DNA of 64,000 nt from Symbiodinium natans (Eukaryota; Sar; Dinophyceae; Suessiales; Symbiodiniaceae): positions 112,001 through 176,000 of the forward strand of contig CAJNDS010002847.1 in assembly GCA_905221605.1 (NCBI GenBank). Reading direction: 5' to 3'. The translations under genes were made by a program, and so were the position numbers. Below the pieces are notes generated by a model. It saw nothing but the letters and a program-made list of their open reading frames with translations, did not search any database and was not told the origin of the DNA. Every line of letters begins with the position of its first letter. Position 1 is the stretch's first letter. Of this stretch, positions 15,346 to 26,076 are shown one piece after another.

Positions 15346-18300
15346 GTTTTTATTTTTCCGTTTTGTGTGATATTTACAGGATAAATCTTTAAAACTCCTT
15401 AAAATCCTGAAAGTCTTTAAAAATTTTTGGGAAATGGATTTTCCAAAAACTTTAAGGATTTTGAAGATTTTCAAGATTTAAAAAAGGCCTTAAAACCCTT
15501 AAAATCCTTAAAGTTTTAGGAAATGGATTTCCAAAAACTTTAAGGATTTTAAGGATTTTAAAGTTTTAGGAAATGGATTTCCAAAAACTTTAAGGATGTT
15601 AAGGATTTTAAAGGTTTTAAAGATTTTAAAAGGTGGCCCGGGGCTCCTGGGCCTCCGGGACCCCTTTAAAATCTTTAAAATCCTTAAAATCCTTAAAATC
15701 CTTAAAATTTTTGGAAATGGATTTTCCAAAAACTTTAAGGATTTTAAGGATTTTAAAGGCTTTAAAAAGGCCTTAAAACCCTTAAAATCCTTAAAGTTTT
15801 AGGAAATGGATTTTCCAAAAACTTTAAGGGTTTTAAAGATTTTAAAGATTTTAAAGATTTTAAAAGGTGGCCCGGGGCGCCTGGGCCTCCGGGACCCCTT
15901 TAAAATCTTTAAAATCCTTAAAACCCTTAAAATCCTTAAAATCCTTAAAGTTTTAGGAAATGGATTTCCAAAAACTTTAAGGATTTTAAGGATTTTAAAG
16001 GTTTTAAAGATTTTAAAAGGTGGCCCGGGGCTCCTGGGCCTCCGGGACCCCTTTAAAATCTTTAAAACCTTTAAAATCCTTAAAATCCTTAAAATTTTTG
16101 GAAATGGATTTTCCAAAAACTTTAAGGATTTTAAGGATTTTAAAGGTTTTAAAAAGGCCGTAAAACCCTTAAAATCCTTAAAGTTTTAGGAAATGGATTT
16201 CCAAAAACTTTAAGGATTTTAAGGATTTTAAAGGTTTTAAAGATTTTAAAAGGTGGCCCGGGGCTCCTGGGCCTCCGGGACCCCTTTAAAATCTTTAAAA
16301 TCCTTAAAATCCTTAAAATCCTTAAAATTTTTGGAAATGGATTTTCCAAAAACTTTAAGGATTTTAAGGATTTTAAAGGTTTTAAAAAGGCCTTAAAAAC
16401 CTTAAAATCCTTAAAGTTTTAGGAAATGGATTTTCCAAAAACTTTAAGGGTTTTAAAGATTTTAAAGGTTTTAAAGATTTTAAAAGATTTTAAAAGGTGG
16501 CCCGGGGCTCCTGGGCCTCCGGGACCCCTTTAAAATCTTTAAAACCTTTAAAATCCTTAAAATCCTTAAAATTTTTGGAAATGGATTTTCCAAAAACTTT
16601 AAGGATTTTAAGGATTTTAAAGGTTTTAAAAAGGCCGTAAAACCCTTAAAATCCTTAAAGTTTTAGGAAATGGATTTCCAAAAACTTTAAGGATTTTAAG
16701 GATTTTAAAGATTTTAAAGATTTTAAAAGGTGGCCCGGGGCTCCTGGGCCTCCGGGACCCCTTTAAAATCTTTAAAATCTTTAAAATCCTTAAAATCTTT
16801 AAAATTTTTGGAAGTGGATTTTCCAAAAACTTTAAGGGTTTTAAGGATTTTAAAGGTTTTAAAAAGGCCTTAAAACCCTTAAAATCCTTAAAGTTTTAGG
16901 AAATGGATTTTCCAAAAACTTTAAGGGTTTTAAAGATTTTAAAGATTTTAAAGATTTTAAAAGGTGGCCCGGGGCGCCTGGGCCTCCGGGACCCCTTTAA
17001 AATCTTTAAAACCTTTAAAATCCTTAAAATCCTTAAAATTTTTGGAAATGGATTTTCCAAAAACTTTAAGGATTTTAAGGATTTTAAAGGTTTTAAAAAG
17101 GCCGTAAAACCCTTAAAATCCTTAAAGTTTTAGGAAATGGATTTCCAAAAACTTTAAGGATTTTAAGGATTTTAAAGATTTTAAAGATTTTAAAAGGTGG
17201 CCCGGGGCTCCTGGGCCTCCGGGACCCCTTTAAAATCTTTAAAATCCTTAAAATCCTTAAAATCCTTAAAATTTTTGGAAATGGATTTTCCAAAAACTTT
17301 AAGGATTTTTTAAGGATTTTAAAAAGGTTTTTAAAAAGGCCTTAAAACCCTTAAAATCTTAAAGTTTTAGGAAATGGATTTTCCAAAAACTTTAAGGATT
17401 TTAAGGATTTTCAAGATTTTAAAGATTTTAAAAGGTGGCCCGGGGCGCCTGGGCCTCCGGGACCCCTTTAAAATCTTTAAAATCCTTAAAATCCTTAAAA
17501 TCCTTAAAATTTTTGGAAGTGGATTTTCCAAAAACTTTAAGGATTTTAAGGATTTTAAAGGTTTTAAAAGGCCTTAAAACCCTTAAAATCCTTAAAGTTT
17601 TAGGAAATGGATTTTCCAAAAACTTTAAGGGTTTTAAAGATTTTAAAGGTTTTAAAGATTTTAAAAGGTGGCCCGGGGCTCCTGGGCCTCCGGGACCCCT
17701 TAAAATCTTAAAATCCTTAAAATTTTTGGAAGTGGATTTTCCAAAAACTTTAAGGGTTTTAAGGATTTTAAATGTTTTAAAAAGGCCTTAAAACCCTTAA
17801 AACCCTTAAAGTTTTAGGAAATGGATTTTCCAAAAACTTTAAGGATTTTAAAGATTTTAAAGGTTTTAAAGATTTTAAAAGGTGGCCCGGGGCTCCTGGG
17901 CCTCCGGGACCCCTTTAAAATCTTTAAAATCCTTAAAATCCTTAAAATCCTTAAAATTGGAAGTGGATTTTCCAAAAACTTTAAGGATTTTAAGGATTTT
18001 AAAGGTTTTAAAAAGGCCTTAAAACCCTTAAAATCCTTAAAGTTTTAGGAAATGGATTTTCCAAAAACTTTAAGGGTTTTAAGGATGTTAAAGGTTTTAA
18101 AAAGGCCTTAAAACCCTTAAAATCCTTAAAGTTTTAGGAAATGGATTTTCCAAAAACTTTAAGGATTTTAAAGTTTTTAAAGGTTTTAAAGATTTTAAAA
18201 GGTGGCCCGGGGCTCCTGGGCCTCCGGGACCCCTTTAAAATCTTTAAAATCCTTAAAATCCTTAAAATCCTTAAAATCTTTGGAAATGGATTTTCCAAAA

Positions 18301-18550
18301 ACTTTAAGGATTTTAAGGATTTTAAAGGTTTTAAAAAGGCCTTAAAACCCTTAAAATCCTTAAAATTTTTGGAAATGGATTTTCCAAAAACTTTAAGGAT
18401 TTTAAGGGTTTTAAAGATTTTAAAAAGGCCTTAAAACCCTTAAAATCCTTAAAGTTTTAGGAAATGGATTTTCCAAAAACTTTAAGGGTTTTAAGGATTT
18501 TAAAGCCTTTTTAAAATCTTTAAAATCCTTAAAATCCTTAAAATCCTGAA
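15346..18550. repeat. ~235-bp inverted-repeat satellite built from TTTTAAGGA words
   Basis: Twelve GC-rich cores (GGTGGCCCGGGGCTCCTGGG, some GCGCC variants) start at about 15632, 15866, 16019, 16252, 16496, 16729, 16973, 17196, 17434, 17667, 17881 and 18201. Each is flanked on the left by TTTTAAGGATTTTAAAG runs and on the right by their reverse complement, TTTAAAATCCTTAAAA, so every unit can fold into a long hairpin. GGAAATGGATTTTCC words separate units. Spacing is mostly 214-244 bp, with 153 and 320 bp exceptions. Apparent Lys/Leu/Phe-rich proteins are artefacts. Confidence 0.92.
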
Positions 18551-19770
18551 AAGTTAGTCAGGCAGAGAGCAAAGCCAAATAGAGCAGAAAGGTCCTACGT
18601 ACAAACCCCTAAACCCCTAACCCCAAGCCTAAACCCGAAATCCCTCAATGACATGGTCCCTGAAAAGGGCCCCTTACCCTTCGTTAAATTAAAGGGTTCT
18701 GGAGGAAGCCCCCTTGGGCTGTGGAGGGCATGTGCTGGTTTAGGGTTTATGGTTTAGGGTTTATAGGGTTTAAGGCTCAGGGTTTAGACCTGCTAGTTCT
18801 GAATAGGAACTTCCGGAACTAGGTACCCTCATACTCCCCCCCCCCAACAGAACCCTTTGAGAAATTGTGCCATAGGCCTAAACCCTGAACTCTAAACCCT
18901 AAACCCTAAACCCTAAACCCTAAACTCTAAAGCCTGACTCAAGAACCAGGAAGTCGATGGGCGAAGGTTTGACGCCTGCAGTTCCCTGACTTGGCCGTGT
19001 TTTGTGACCTAGCAGGTCGAGCATGTGCGTTGGGCGAGGGGAAGCATGTTGGAAGGTCTAGGATTTAAACCCTAAACGCTAAACCCTAAACCCTAAACCC
19101 TAAACCCTAGGATTTAACTTCGGGCTGAGGTTTCAGGAGGGTTAGTTTGCAATTTTTGGAGACACGCTGTGGCTGCAGGATGAGGACGAAGACCTGGATG
19201 CCGAGGAGGTCCCGGGTACAACTCGGGCGGGCTGATGATCCGACAGTTTAGGGTTTGGGGTTTGGGTTTAGGGTTTATTGTTTAGGGTTTAGGGTGTATT
19301 GTTTAGGGTTTAGGGTTTAGGGTTTTCGCTAAACGGAGACATATTACCATTTGCGCCCTGATATGTAAGGCGCCGCAAACTGGCACCGTCATGCAGAGAG
19401 CACGTCTTGCCGCGCTGCTGTCCTGTTGGCACACGCGCGTCGTACCCTGCAAATGGTTCTGTAGCGCAAGCCTCCTACAACTCGCCCTAAACCCTAAACC
19501 CTCAGCCCTAAACTAAACCCCAAACCCTAAACCCTAAACCCTAAACCGGAGGACGAGGAAGCCGAGGAAGTAGAGGAGGCCAGCCATCGCGATGAGGAGG
19601 AGGAGGAGGAGGAAGACGAGGCAGAGGAGGACCGCAGCCTGTTTGGGGGGGGATTAGGGTTTAGGGTTTAGGGTTTAGGGATTGGGGTTTAGGGTTTAGG
19701 GTTTAGGGTTTATATAGGGTTTAGGGCCGTTTAGGGTTTTAGGGTAAGTTTTAGGGGCTGAGGTAGGGCC

Positions 19771-19772
<2 letters not shown>
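18551..19772. other. Start of the interstitial telomere-repeat zone
   Basis: Short CCCTAAA blocks (about 18886-18937, 19063-19108, 19487-19545) and TTTAGGG blocks (about 18741-18785, 19251-19325, 19653-19720) are separated by 100-250 bp of unlike sequence. Small acidic coding-like pieces occur at ~19170-19220 and 19549-19645 (EDEEAEEVEEA type), without clear splice sites. Confidence 0.75.

Positions 19773-19812
<40 letters not shown>
19773..19812 (+). repeat. Poly(G) tract of 40 bases
   Basis: An uninterrupted G run follows a TTTAGGG block. The exact length in an assembly is unreliable. Confidence 0.85.
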
Positions 19813-19813
<1 letters not shown>

Positions 19814-20172
19814 GAGCGATTGGGGACTAGGGAGCAGTGGCTTCGTAGCATGCTCACTGGTAAACTCATTAGCTGCGGTTCTCTGAAGAATGCAATTGGA
19901 GTGCTTTTCCAGAAGGGTTCAATAGGAGCATGCCGCTGCAAAACGAAACCTTCCCTGTAACAAAGTACCCCAAAACCTTGAAAACTCGAATACCCCCTTC
20001 AAATTTGAAACCTTCAACAGAGCTTCCGCCCTTAAAGGTTCCCAGCTTTCAAGTTTCCCATGCCTATCATCCCCAGGAGAGTGCCACGGCAGATGCGCGA
20101 GAGGAGTGCGACACAACGGATGACGAGGACTTGGTGGCTTTGGGGTTCAAGGGTCATGGGCTTCCTGAACGT
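19813..20172. other. Unique spacer, no gene seen
   Basis: A 98-codon open frame from 19930 has no domain and crosses into the next inverted-repeat element. I do not support it as a gene. Confidence 0.4.
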
Positions 20173-20635
20173 ACAAGGAGGGGCCCCTTTACTATACTAA
20201 CTGTAATTAAGGGACTTATAACCTAAGTTAGGCTCCTTATAACCGGTGGCGGTGTTTTTTGCTTGTTTTGTTGTTTTCAGTTTTTGTTCCTTATTGTTTT
20301 TCCGGCCGTGTGGCCTAGCAAGCAAGCAAACAAGCAAGCAAGCCAAGCCAAGCAAGCCAAGCAACCCTAAACCCTAAACCCTTAACCCTCAGCCCTCAGC
20401 CCTTAACCCTTAACCCTTAACCCTTAACCCTTAACCCTTAACCCTAGACCCTAGACCCTAGACCCTAGACCCTCGACCCTAAACCCTAGACCCTAGACCC
20501 TAAACCCTAAACCCTAAACCGACCAAAACAACTGAAGAAAAAATAAGAAAAACAACGGAAAAATAAAGAAACGAAATCCCCGGTCCTTACAACCCTCTTA
20601 CAACTCTACTTATCACTAGGGGGGGCCCTCCTTGT
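20173..20635. mobile_element. Possible MITE-like element with internal telomere-like repeats
   Basis: ACAAGGAGGGGCCCC at 20173 is inverted at the right end as GGGGGGGCCCTCCTTGT (20619-20635). The interior holds a (CAAG)n stretch, a telomere-variant array and AT-rich arms. The ends are imperfect and no target duplication is obvious. Confidence 0.35.
20365..20520 (+). repeat. Telomere-variant array in blocks
   Basis: The array reads CCCTAAA, then CCCTCAG, then about seven CCCTTAA, about five CCCTAGA, and back to CCCTAAA. Each variant occurs in a run, not at random. Confidence 0.9.
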
Positions 20636-21228
20636 AGGGAGCGTTCACCAACATAGTGTGTTCTTTGGCCAAACTTTGATCTTGGGGATCACATACCCTG
20701 AATACCACAATGTGTCGTTATTAGGGTATGGACCATCGACATCAGCGTAAGGGCCTAAATTCCCCAAATAGGACTGCAACCCGGCCCACAGACGCCTTAA
20801 TACATTGGAACGTGGTCCCCCAATACCAAGGAAAGGCGCAAGAACCCTGTGCATTTCACCCTTAGGGGCCCCTTTACACACTTACGAAGCCCTGGGTTTC
20901 AGGGTTTAGGGTTCAGGGTTTAGGGTTTAGGGTTTAGTAGTAGGGTTTAGGGGTTTGGGGTTAATTGTCACCTCCAGCAGCTCACTGCGGAGGAGGGCCT
21001 GCCTGACCCAGAACAGCTGGAGGCAAGCATTCCAGATGTTCCGCCCTAAACCTTAAACCCTAAACCCCAAACCCCCCCCCCCCCCACCTAAACCCTGAAC
21101 ATGAAGCTCTAAGCGCGAAACCCTAAACCCTAAATCTTTCAGCCCAAAGATTCGAAACCCCCAATACTATATGACTAGACATCGATCTCCTTACCCTCTG
21201 CCCTTTTTTGGGTTTGCGGTTCCTCTAG
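20636..21228. other. Unique sequence with small telomere-like blocks
   Basis: TTTAGGG words lie at 20897-20950 and CCCTAAA words at 21044-21068 and 21119-21137. A short coding-like piece (about 20976-21048, QLTAEEGLPDPEQLEAS type) lies between them after an AG. No complete gene can be supported. Confidence 0.5.
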
Positions 21229-21232
21229 CAAC

Positions 21233-21645
21233 TAATCCCTTCCCCCTAATATTAAACGGGGGGACCCCGCCCCCCCTCCCCCCCCCACATTTTATTATTA
21301 GGGAGTATTCTTATCGAAATGTCATAATTAATTAGACTTCAGGGTTACTCAAGGTATGACTAGTGAGGTAGGCTGAGGAGAGCCAGGCTCACAGGCAGCC
21401 AGAAAAGCAGCTCACCGACAGCATCGTGCTGCGAAAAGACTGGACACTAAACCCTAAACCCTTAACCTAGACCCCCAACCCTAAACCCTCTGAGGGTTTT
21501 ATTGGTGTTGAGGGGTTTATTGGAGGCCTGAACCACCCGCCTAAGTCGGAATAGGTTTAAAAGGCGGGGTCGGTTTCGGCAGGATTTTCCGGAAAGTGTT
21601 TTTATCATTAGGGGGGCATTTAATAATAAAAGGGGGAAGGGATTA
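21233..21645. mobile_element. 413-bp MITE-like element with 15-bp perfect TIRs and CAAC target duplication
   Basis: TAATCCCTTCCCCCT (21233-21247) is exactly inverted at 21631-21645, and imperfect complementarity continues inward (ATATTAAACGGGG against TTTAATAATAAA). CAAC flanks it on both sides (21229-21232 and 21646-21649). There is no coding sequence; the interior includes CCCTAAA words. A similar inverted pair occurs at 37298-37450. Confidence 0.6.
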
Positions 21646-21676
21646 CAACGGTTTGCCGTTTTAGAGTTTATATCCT

Positions 21677-21723
21677 GAACCCTAGCCCTAAACCCTAAAC
21701 CCTATAGGGTTTAGGGTTTAGGG
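21677..21723. repeat. Inverted telomere-like junction (C-strand then G-strand)
   Basis: AACCCTAAACCCTATAGGGTTTAGGGTTTA reads CCCTAAA copies turning directly into TTTAGGG copies around a TATA centre, a near-perfect palindrome. This polarity is opposite to an end-to-end chromosome fusion. Confidence 0.85.
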
Positions 21724-23772
21724 CTACCAAAGCCTTTTAAACCCACGTTATGTCTGAGCAGGGCTCGTGCACCCACCGAACGACTTCGTCGGGCACTGCT
21801 GAGGAGCCGTCCACCTTGAAGACCACAGGGTTTAGGGTTTAGGGTTAGGGTTTAGGGTTGAGGGTTCAGGGTTTAGGTTTAGTGTTTAGGGTTTAGGGGT
21901 AGTCGTAAGTGTTGTATAGGGTTCCTTAATAATGGCATTGGTGGCTGCATGTCTCGCACACTCCATATGACCCCAAAGATTGGGATCATGTACCCAATAC
22001 TCCCTAAATTTGGGTACATGGACCACAAGCCTACCTCACATCATAGGTAGACTACAATAAGCTGTAAGCCTTAACTTCAAGTCTATGGGCGCGAAGCGCC
22101 CATCCCTTGCACGGAAGGCATGAAGCGGCAGGGTGCGGGCTTAGGCTCCTAAGGCCTTCAGGAGGTTCAGGGTTTAGGGCTTAGAGCGGCTTCTGGGGTA
22201 CAGCTTTTAGGCGCTGTAGGGCTTAGTCTCCTAAGGGGCTTACTGGCTCTAACGGGGTATCGACCTTTAGGACAAAAGGGCGCGCTGAAAGCGGGGAAGC
22301 TGAAGTGGATTCGCACACTTCAGGCGGAGAGGTCTTGCGTGTTTGGAGTCCGCAGGGCAAGCCTCGGGCCCCATAAGCCTTTAGGGCTTATGGGGTTGAG
22401 GATTTCGGGCCTATAGGGCTTCTGGGGTCTAGGGTTCAGAGTTTAGGGTTTAGGGATCATATTGCGGCTTTAGGGCTTATGGGGTTTAGGGTTCAGAGTT
22501 TAGGGTTTAGGGATCATATTGCGGCTTCATAAGGGTTTAGGGCTGAGAAGGCTTGTGGGGTTCCTCAACTGCTCCCCCATGCATAGAATCAAAAGTTCTA
22601 GGAGGCGATCGCCATCGCAGACCAAAGCGTCAGCGTGCAGCAGCAGGCGCTTTTCATGGGGCTTAGCAATGGGTTCAGGGTTTAGGGTTTCGGGTTCGAG
22701 GTTTAGGGTTTAGGGTTTAGGGTGTAGGGCTTAGGGTTTAGGGTTTAGGGTTTGGGGTTTAGGCCTTTGGGACCAAATCACCCCTAAAATTGGGATGCTA
22801 CTACAATCCCTATTCAGATTTATCGACCATAAACACTTTTCGGGTTCATTTTTCTTCCGGCGCGTTTAGGGTGTAGGGTTTTAGGGCCCAGAAATATCCA
22901 AAAGTCGAAAACTTGGATTCGCAGTGGTATCGTTGTTTTGCTTTGGAGCAATGAAGTTTTTTTCTCCTCATAAGCCCCAACCCTAAGCCTATGTCCTCTT
23001 AGCTCTGTTGGTGTTCAGGGCTTTGAGGTCCAAACCGCCCTAAACCCTAAACCCTAAACCCTAAACCCTAAACCCTAAACCCTAAACCCTAAACCCCTTG
23101 GCCAGGGAGCTCATTGCTGAGTTTGGGCATTCTTAGAGAAGGGACTGCTGTTGGGGCCTGCGTCTTTAGAAAGCCTCATCTTTCTCAACCCAGAAACAGC
23201 AACTACCCTCAACCATGAATAAGACATCCACACTTTACGTACATGTTCAGGGCTGTTGTTCGGAAACACTTTGGAAAAGGGTTTGATTTCAGGCTGTTTT
23301 TTTCCGGATGATCTTTACTTGTTTTCTTTATGTCGTGGCGGGCGGGTGGGGAGGGGGAAGAGACTGAAGGACAGCTACCGGGACAACCGGGGTCCCTAAC
23401 ATGAAATTCCCGCAACCGTTCAGGGTCTAGGCAAGCTTTGAGCCTTAGGCCCCGGAAGTCTGCAACCTCCAGCTACAAAGGCCCTAAACCCTAAACCCGA
23501 AACCCTAAACCCTAAACCCTAAACCCTAAACCCTTTTTTATTATTTTAACTCTTAAACCCTAAACCCTGGTTCACCTTCCAGGTCCGGGAGGACGAGTCC
23601 GTCAAGGCGGCCGCCAAGAAGGCGGGCACTGCGCGAGGATTGGAGTCGGGTTGCAGCTTTCGCGTTTGGGGTTCAGGGTTCCGGGTGTGGGTTTAGGGTT
23701 TGGGGTTTAGGGTTTAGGGTTGCAGAGAATACGGCCCGGGCGAGAGAGGGAAGCCTGCTGCGCAACGGGGTC
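21724..23772. other. Interstitial telomere-repeat zone, no gene supported
   Basis: TTTAGGG-type blocks lie at 21828-21900, 22436-22525 and 22675-22765. CCCTAAA blocks lie at 23038-23096 (about eight copies) and 23484-23534. Unique pieces of 100-400 bp lie between. A sequence from 22432 (TAGGGTTCAGAGTTTAGGG...ATATTGCGGCTT) is duplicated in tandem with a ~60-bp step to 22530. A GC-rich coding-like fragment lies at about 23585-23650. Confidence 0.7.
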
Positions 23773-24045
23773 GGGAGAGCGAAGAGAGAGAGAGAGAGAG
23801 AGTGAGAGAGAGAGAGAGAGACAGAGAGAGAGAGAGAAGCAGAGAACGAGAGAAAGAGAGAAAAAGAGACAGAGAGAAAGAGAGAAAGAGAGAAAGAGAG
23901 AAAGAGAGAAAGAGAGAAAGAGAGAAAGAGAGAAAGAGAGAAGGAGAGAAGGAGAGAAGGAGAGAAAGAGAGAAAGAGAGAGAACGAGAGAACGAGAGCA
24001 CGAGAAATCAGCGAGAGACGAGAGAAGGACAGAAAGAGAGAAAGC
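23773..24045 (+). repeat. GA-rich microsatellite (GAGAGAAA)n
   Basis: Long purine run of GAGAGA and GAGAGAAA units. It generates long Arg/Glu-rich frames on this strand and Ser/Leu-rich frames on the other, all artefacts. Confidence 0.9.
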
Positions 24046-24446
24046 GTGGCGATTCCCTTGCGGGGGATCCATGCGTGCAGGGAGAGAGCAAGAGACGAAG
24101 ATAGGGGTACCTATGATCGGGTTCCCAAATATGCTCGGGCAAGCAGTTGCAGCAAAAACTGCTCGAGACCTCACCTCAAGCAGCTGGCTTGACCAGACCC
24201 ACAAAGGGCCCGCAAATGTTGGTCCAACCCTGCAGGGAGGATGAGGGGGAGGGACTCAGTAAGTAGCAGTTAAGTAGGGTTCTGAAGTAGGACGACCCCA
24301 TGTAGAGTTCCTTTCAGGGCAAGTAGAACTGTCTCTACGTGGCACCTTCTTCCCAAAAGCCTCCAAGCCAAGCAGTTGCTCTTTTTGTGAGGGTGCGAGC
24401 GCCCAGCGGCAGCCCCCTTTTCTTCCTCCTCCAGGAGAGCACAACG
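24046..24446. other. Unique spacer, no gene seen
   Basis: Ordinary-composition sequence. Short frames on both strands show no domain. Confidence 0.4.
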
Positions 24447-24572
24447 TTTGGGTTTAGGGTTTAGGGTTTAGGGTTTAGGGTTTAGGGTTTAGGGTGTAGG
24501 GTTTAGGGTTTAGGGTTTAGGGTTTAGGGTTTAGGGTTTAGGGTTTAGGGTTTAGGGTTTAGGGTTTAGGGT
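24447..24572 (+). repeat. (TTTAGGG)~18 interstitial telomere array
   Basis: Almost perfect heptamer array with a single TGTAGGG variant. Confidence 0.95.
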
Positions 24573-25460
24573 GGTTTGTCTGTCTAGCTTCTTTCATGAA
24601 CGGGTTCTTGCCATCACCTCGGCTCCCAAAACAGGGGCCCTATGGAAGTTCGAACACGCATGACCCCCAAAAGCCTAGACGCAAAACCCAGAATACTAAC
24701 CCCCCCCCCCCCCCCACAAAAAAAAAAAAAAGCCCATGCAGGGTTTTCCGGTCTGGGTTACTGAAAAAAAAGCCTGAACCCTGAACCCTGGGGACCCTAA
24801 CTGAGAGCAAGCCCCCCAAAGGGGTAGTTCTAAATGCAATCCGAAATAACTAAACCCTAAACCCCCAAACCCTGAACTTGCGAACGTCCCTGCCAACTCG
24901 AAAGTGGCTAAAGCGATGTCTTCACATTGGTAGTCGCTTCTCGGCTATCCTTCGTTGCGCGAGAGCCGCCGAACACAGCAGCTTCAACACGCAGAGAGAG
25001 AGAGAGGGGGAGGGCGAGAGAGAGCGAAAGAGCCCGCTAAGATAGAAGAAGAAGATGAGACAGAAGGGTTCAGGAGAAGTTTAGGAAAGACATTTTTAGG
25101 CTTTCTGGTGCCACCGAAAATTGAGGTTTGAAGCCGAATGGCGCCCGAAGACGCGTCATCACAGAGTGGAAGCCCCCAGCCTGGAGGTAGCCCAAACTGT
25201 GGCTGAGGCTTCTAGGAAGACATCTGCCTTTTTGCAGCCAGAGTTTCTAACTTATTCAAACCCCAAATGGGAAGAAGAAAGTTAGGTTTGAGCGAGACCC
25301 TCACATATATTTCTATTCAAGGGCTGAGGAGAGGTATGCGGGTATAGAGTTGAAAATATAAGTATTGCTTTGAAGCCCGCGAGAGGGCACCGGAAAGGCC
25401 TGCAGCTGTAGGGGCCTCCGGGATGCGGGCGGAGTCCGGGGTTCCGCGGTACGGAGGGGG
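24573..25460. other. Unique sequence with homopolymer and GA runs
   Basis: A C-run joined to an A-run lies at 24701-24731. Small CCCTAAA words occur near 24850-24875, and a GA-rich stretch at 24991-25030. No gene supported. Confidence 0.5.
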
Positions 25461-25592
25461 TAGGGTTTAGGGTTTAGGGTTTAGGGTTTAGGGTTTAGGG
25501 TTTAGGGTTTAGGGTTTAGGGTTTAGGGTTTAGGGTTTAGGGTTTAGGGTTTAGGGTTTAGGGTTTAGGGTTTAGGGTTTAGGGTTTAGGGT
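25461..25592 (+). repeat. (TTTAGGG)~19 interstitial telomere array
   Basis: Perfect heptamer run directly bordering the next minisatellite. Confidence 0.95.
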
Positions 25593-25990
25593 GGAGGGGG
25601 GTCTGCGTTCTTTAACGGTGCCATTTCTGGAGTTTTTGGCGCACGAACACTCCAAAATGGGCACGGTTGCAGCAGCCTGGGGGGGTCCGGGCTCTTGAAC
25701 GGTGCCGGCTTTGGAGTTTTTGGACCGCGAAAACTAGCAAATAGGTCTTGGCGGGGGTCCGGGGGTGGGGTCTGGGGGACGGTGTCGTTTTTAGAGTTTT
25801 TGGACCTCGAAAACTCGGAAATGGGCGTTAACAGTGCGGTTTTTGGAGTTTTTGGACGGCGAAAAATGTGCACCATTAAAGGTCTGGGGGGTCGTCCCCC
25901 GGCAAGGGTCTGGGGGTTTCCTTACCGGTGCCGATTTTGGAGTCTGGGACCGTGAAAACTTGACAAATGAGCACCAAGAAGGCCGAGCAA
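25593..25990 (+). repeat. Degenerate ~80-90 bp minisatellite
   Basis: Five diverged units share CGGTGCCG-TTTTGGAGTTTTTGGAC-GCGAAAACT, starting near 25607, 25697, 25782, 25830 and 25925. G-rich linkers (GGGGGTCCGGG) separate them. Open frames across it repeat an FGVFG-like motif and are not credible genes. Confidence 0.7.
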
Positions 25991-26076
25991 TAGTTCGGCG
26001 GAGTTTTTGGGCGAGGCCCTGGATTTTAAAAGAAGTACGCCGGCTCCAAACTCTAATTTCTTATAACACACTTAGC

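Noticed and set aside
14768-15392. Four to five overlapping open frames of 170-194 codons on both strands
   Set aside because: They follow from an 87-bp (29-codon) tandem repeat free of stops in several frames; composition and repetition are those of the satellite.
15500-18434. Many Lys/Leu/Phe/Ile-rich frames of 60-127 codons
   Set aside because: They translate the TTTTAAGGA satellite; the same peptides appear on both strands because each unit is palindromic.
23714-24244. Arg/Glu-rich frame (174 codons) and opposing Ser/Leu-rich frames
   Set aside because: Artefacts of a GAGAGA/GAGAAA microsatellite.
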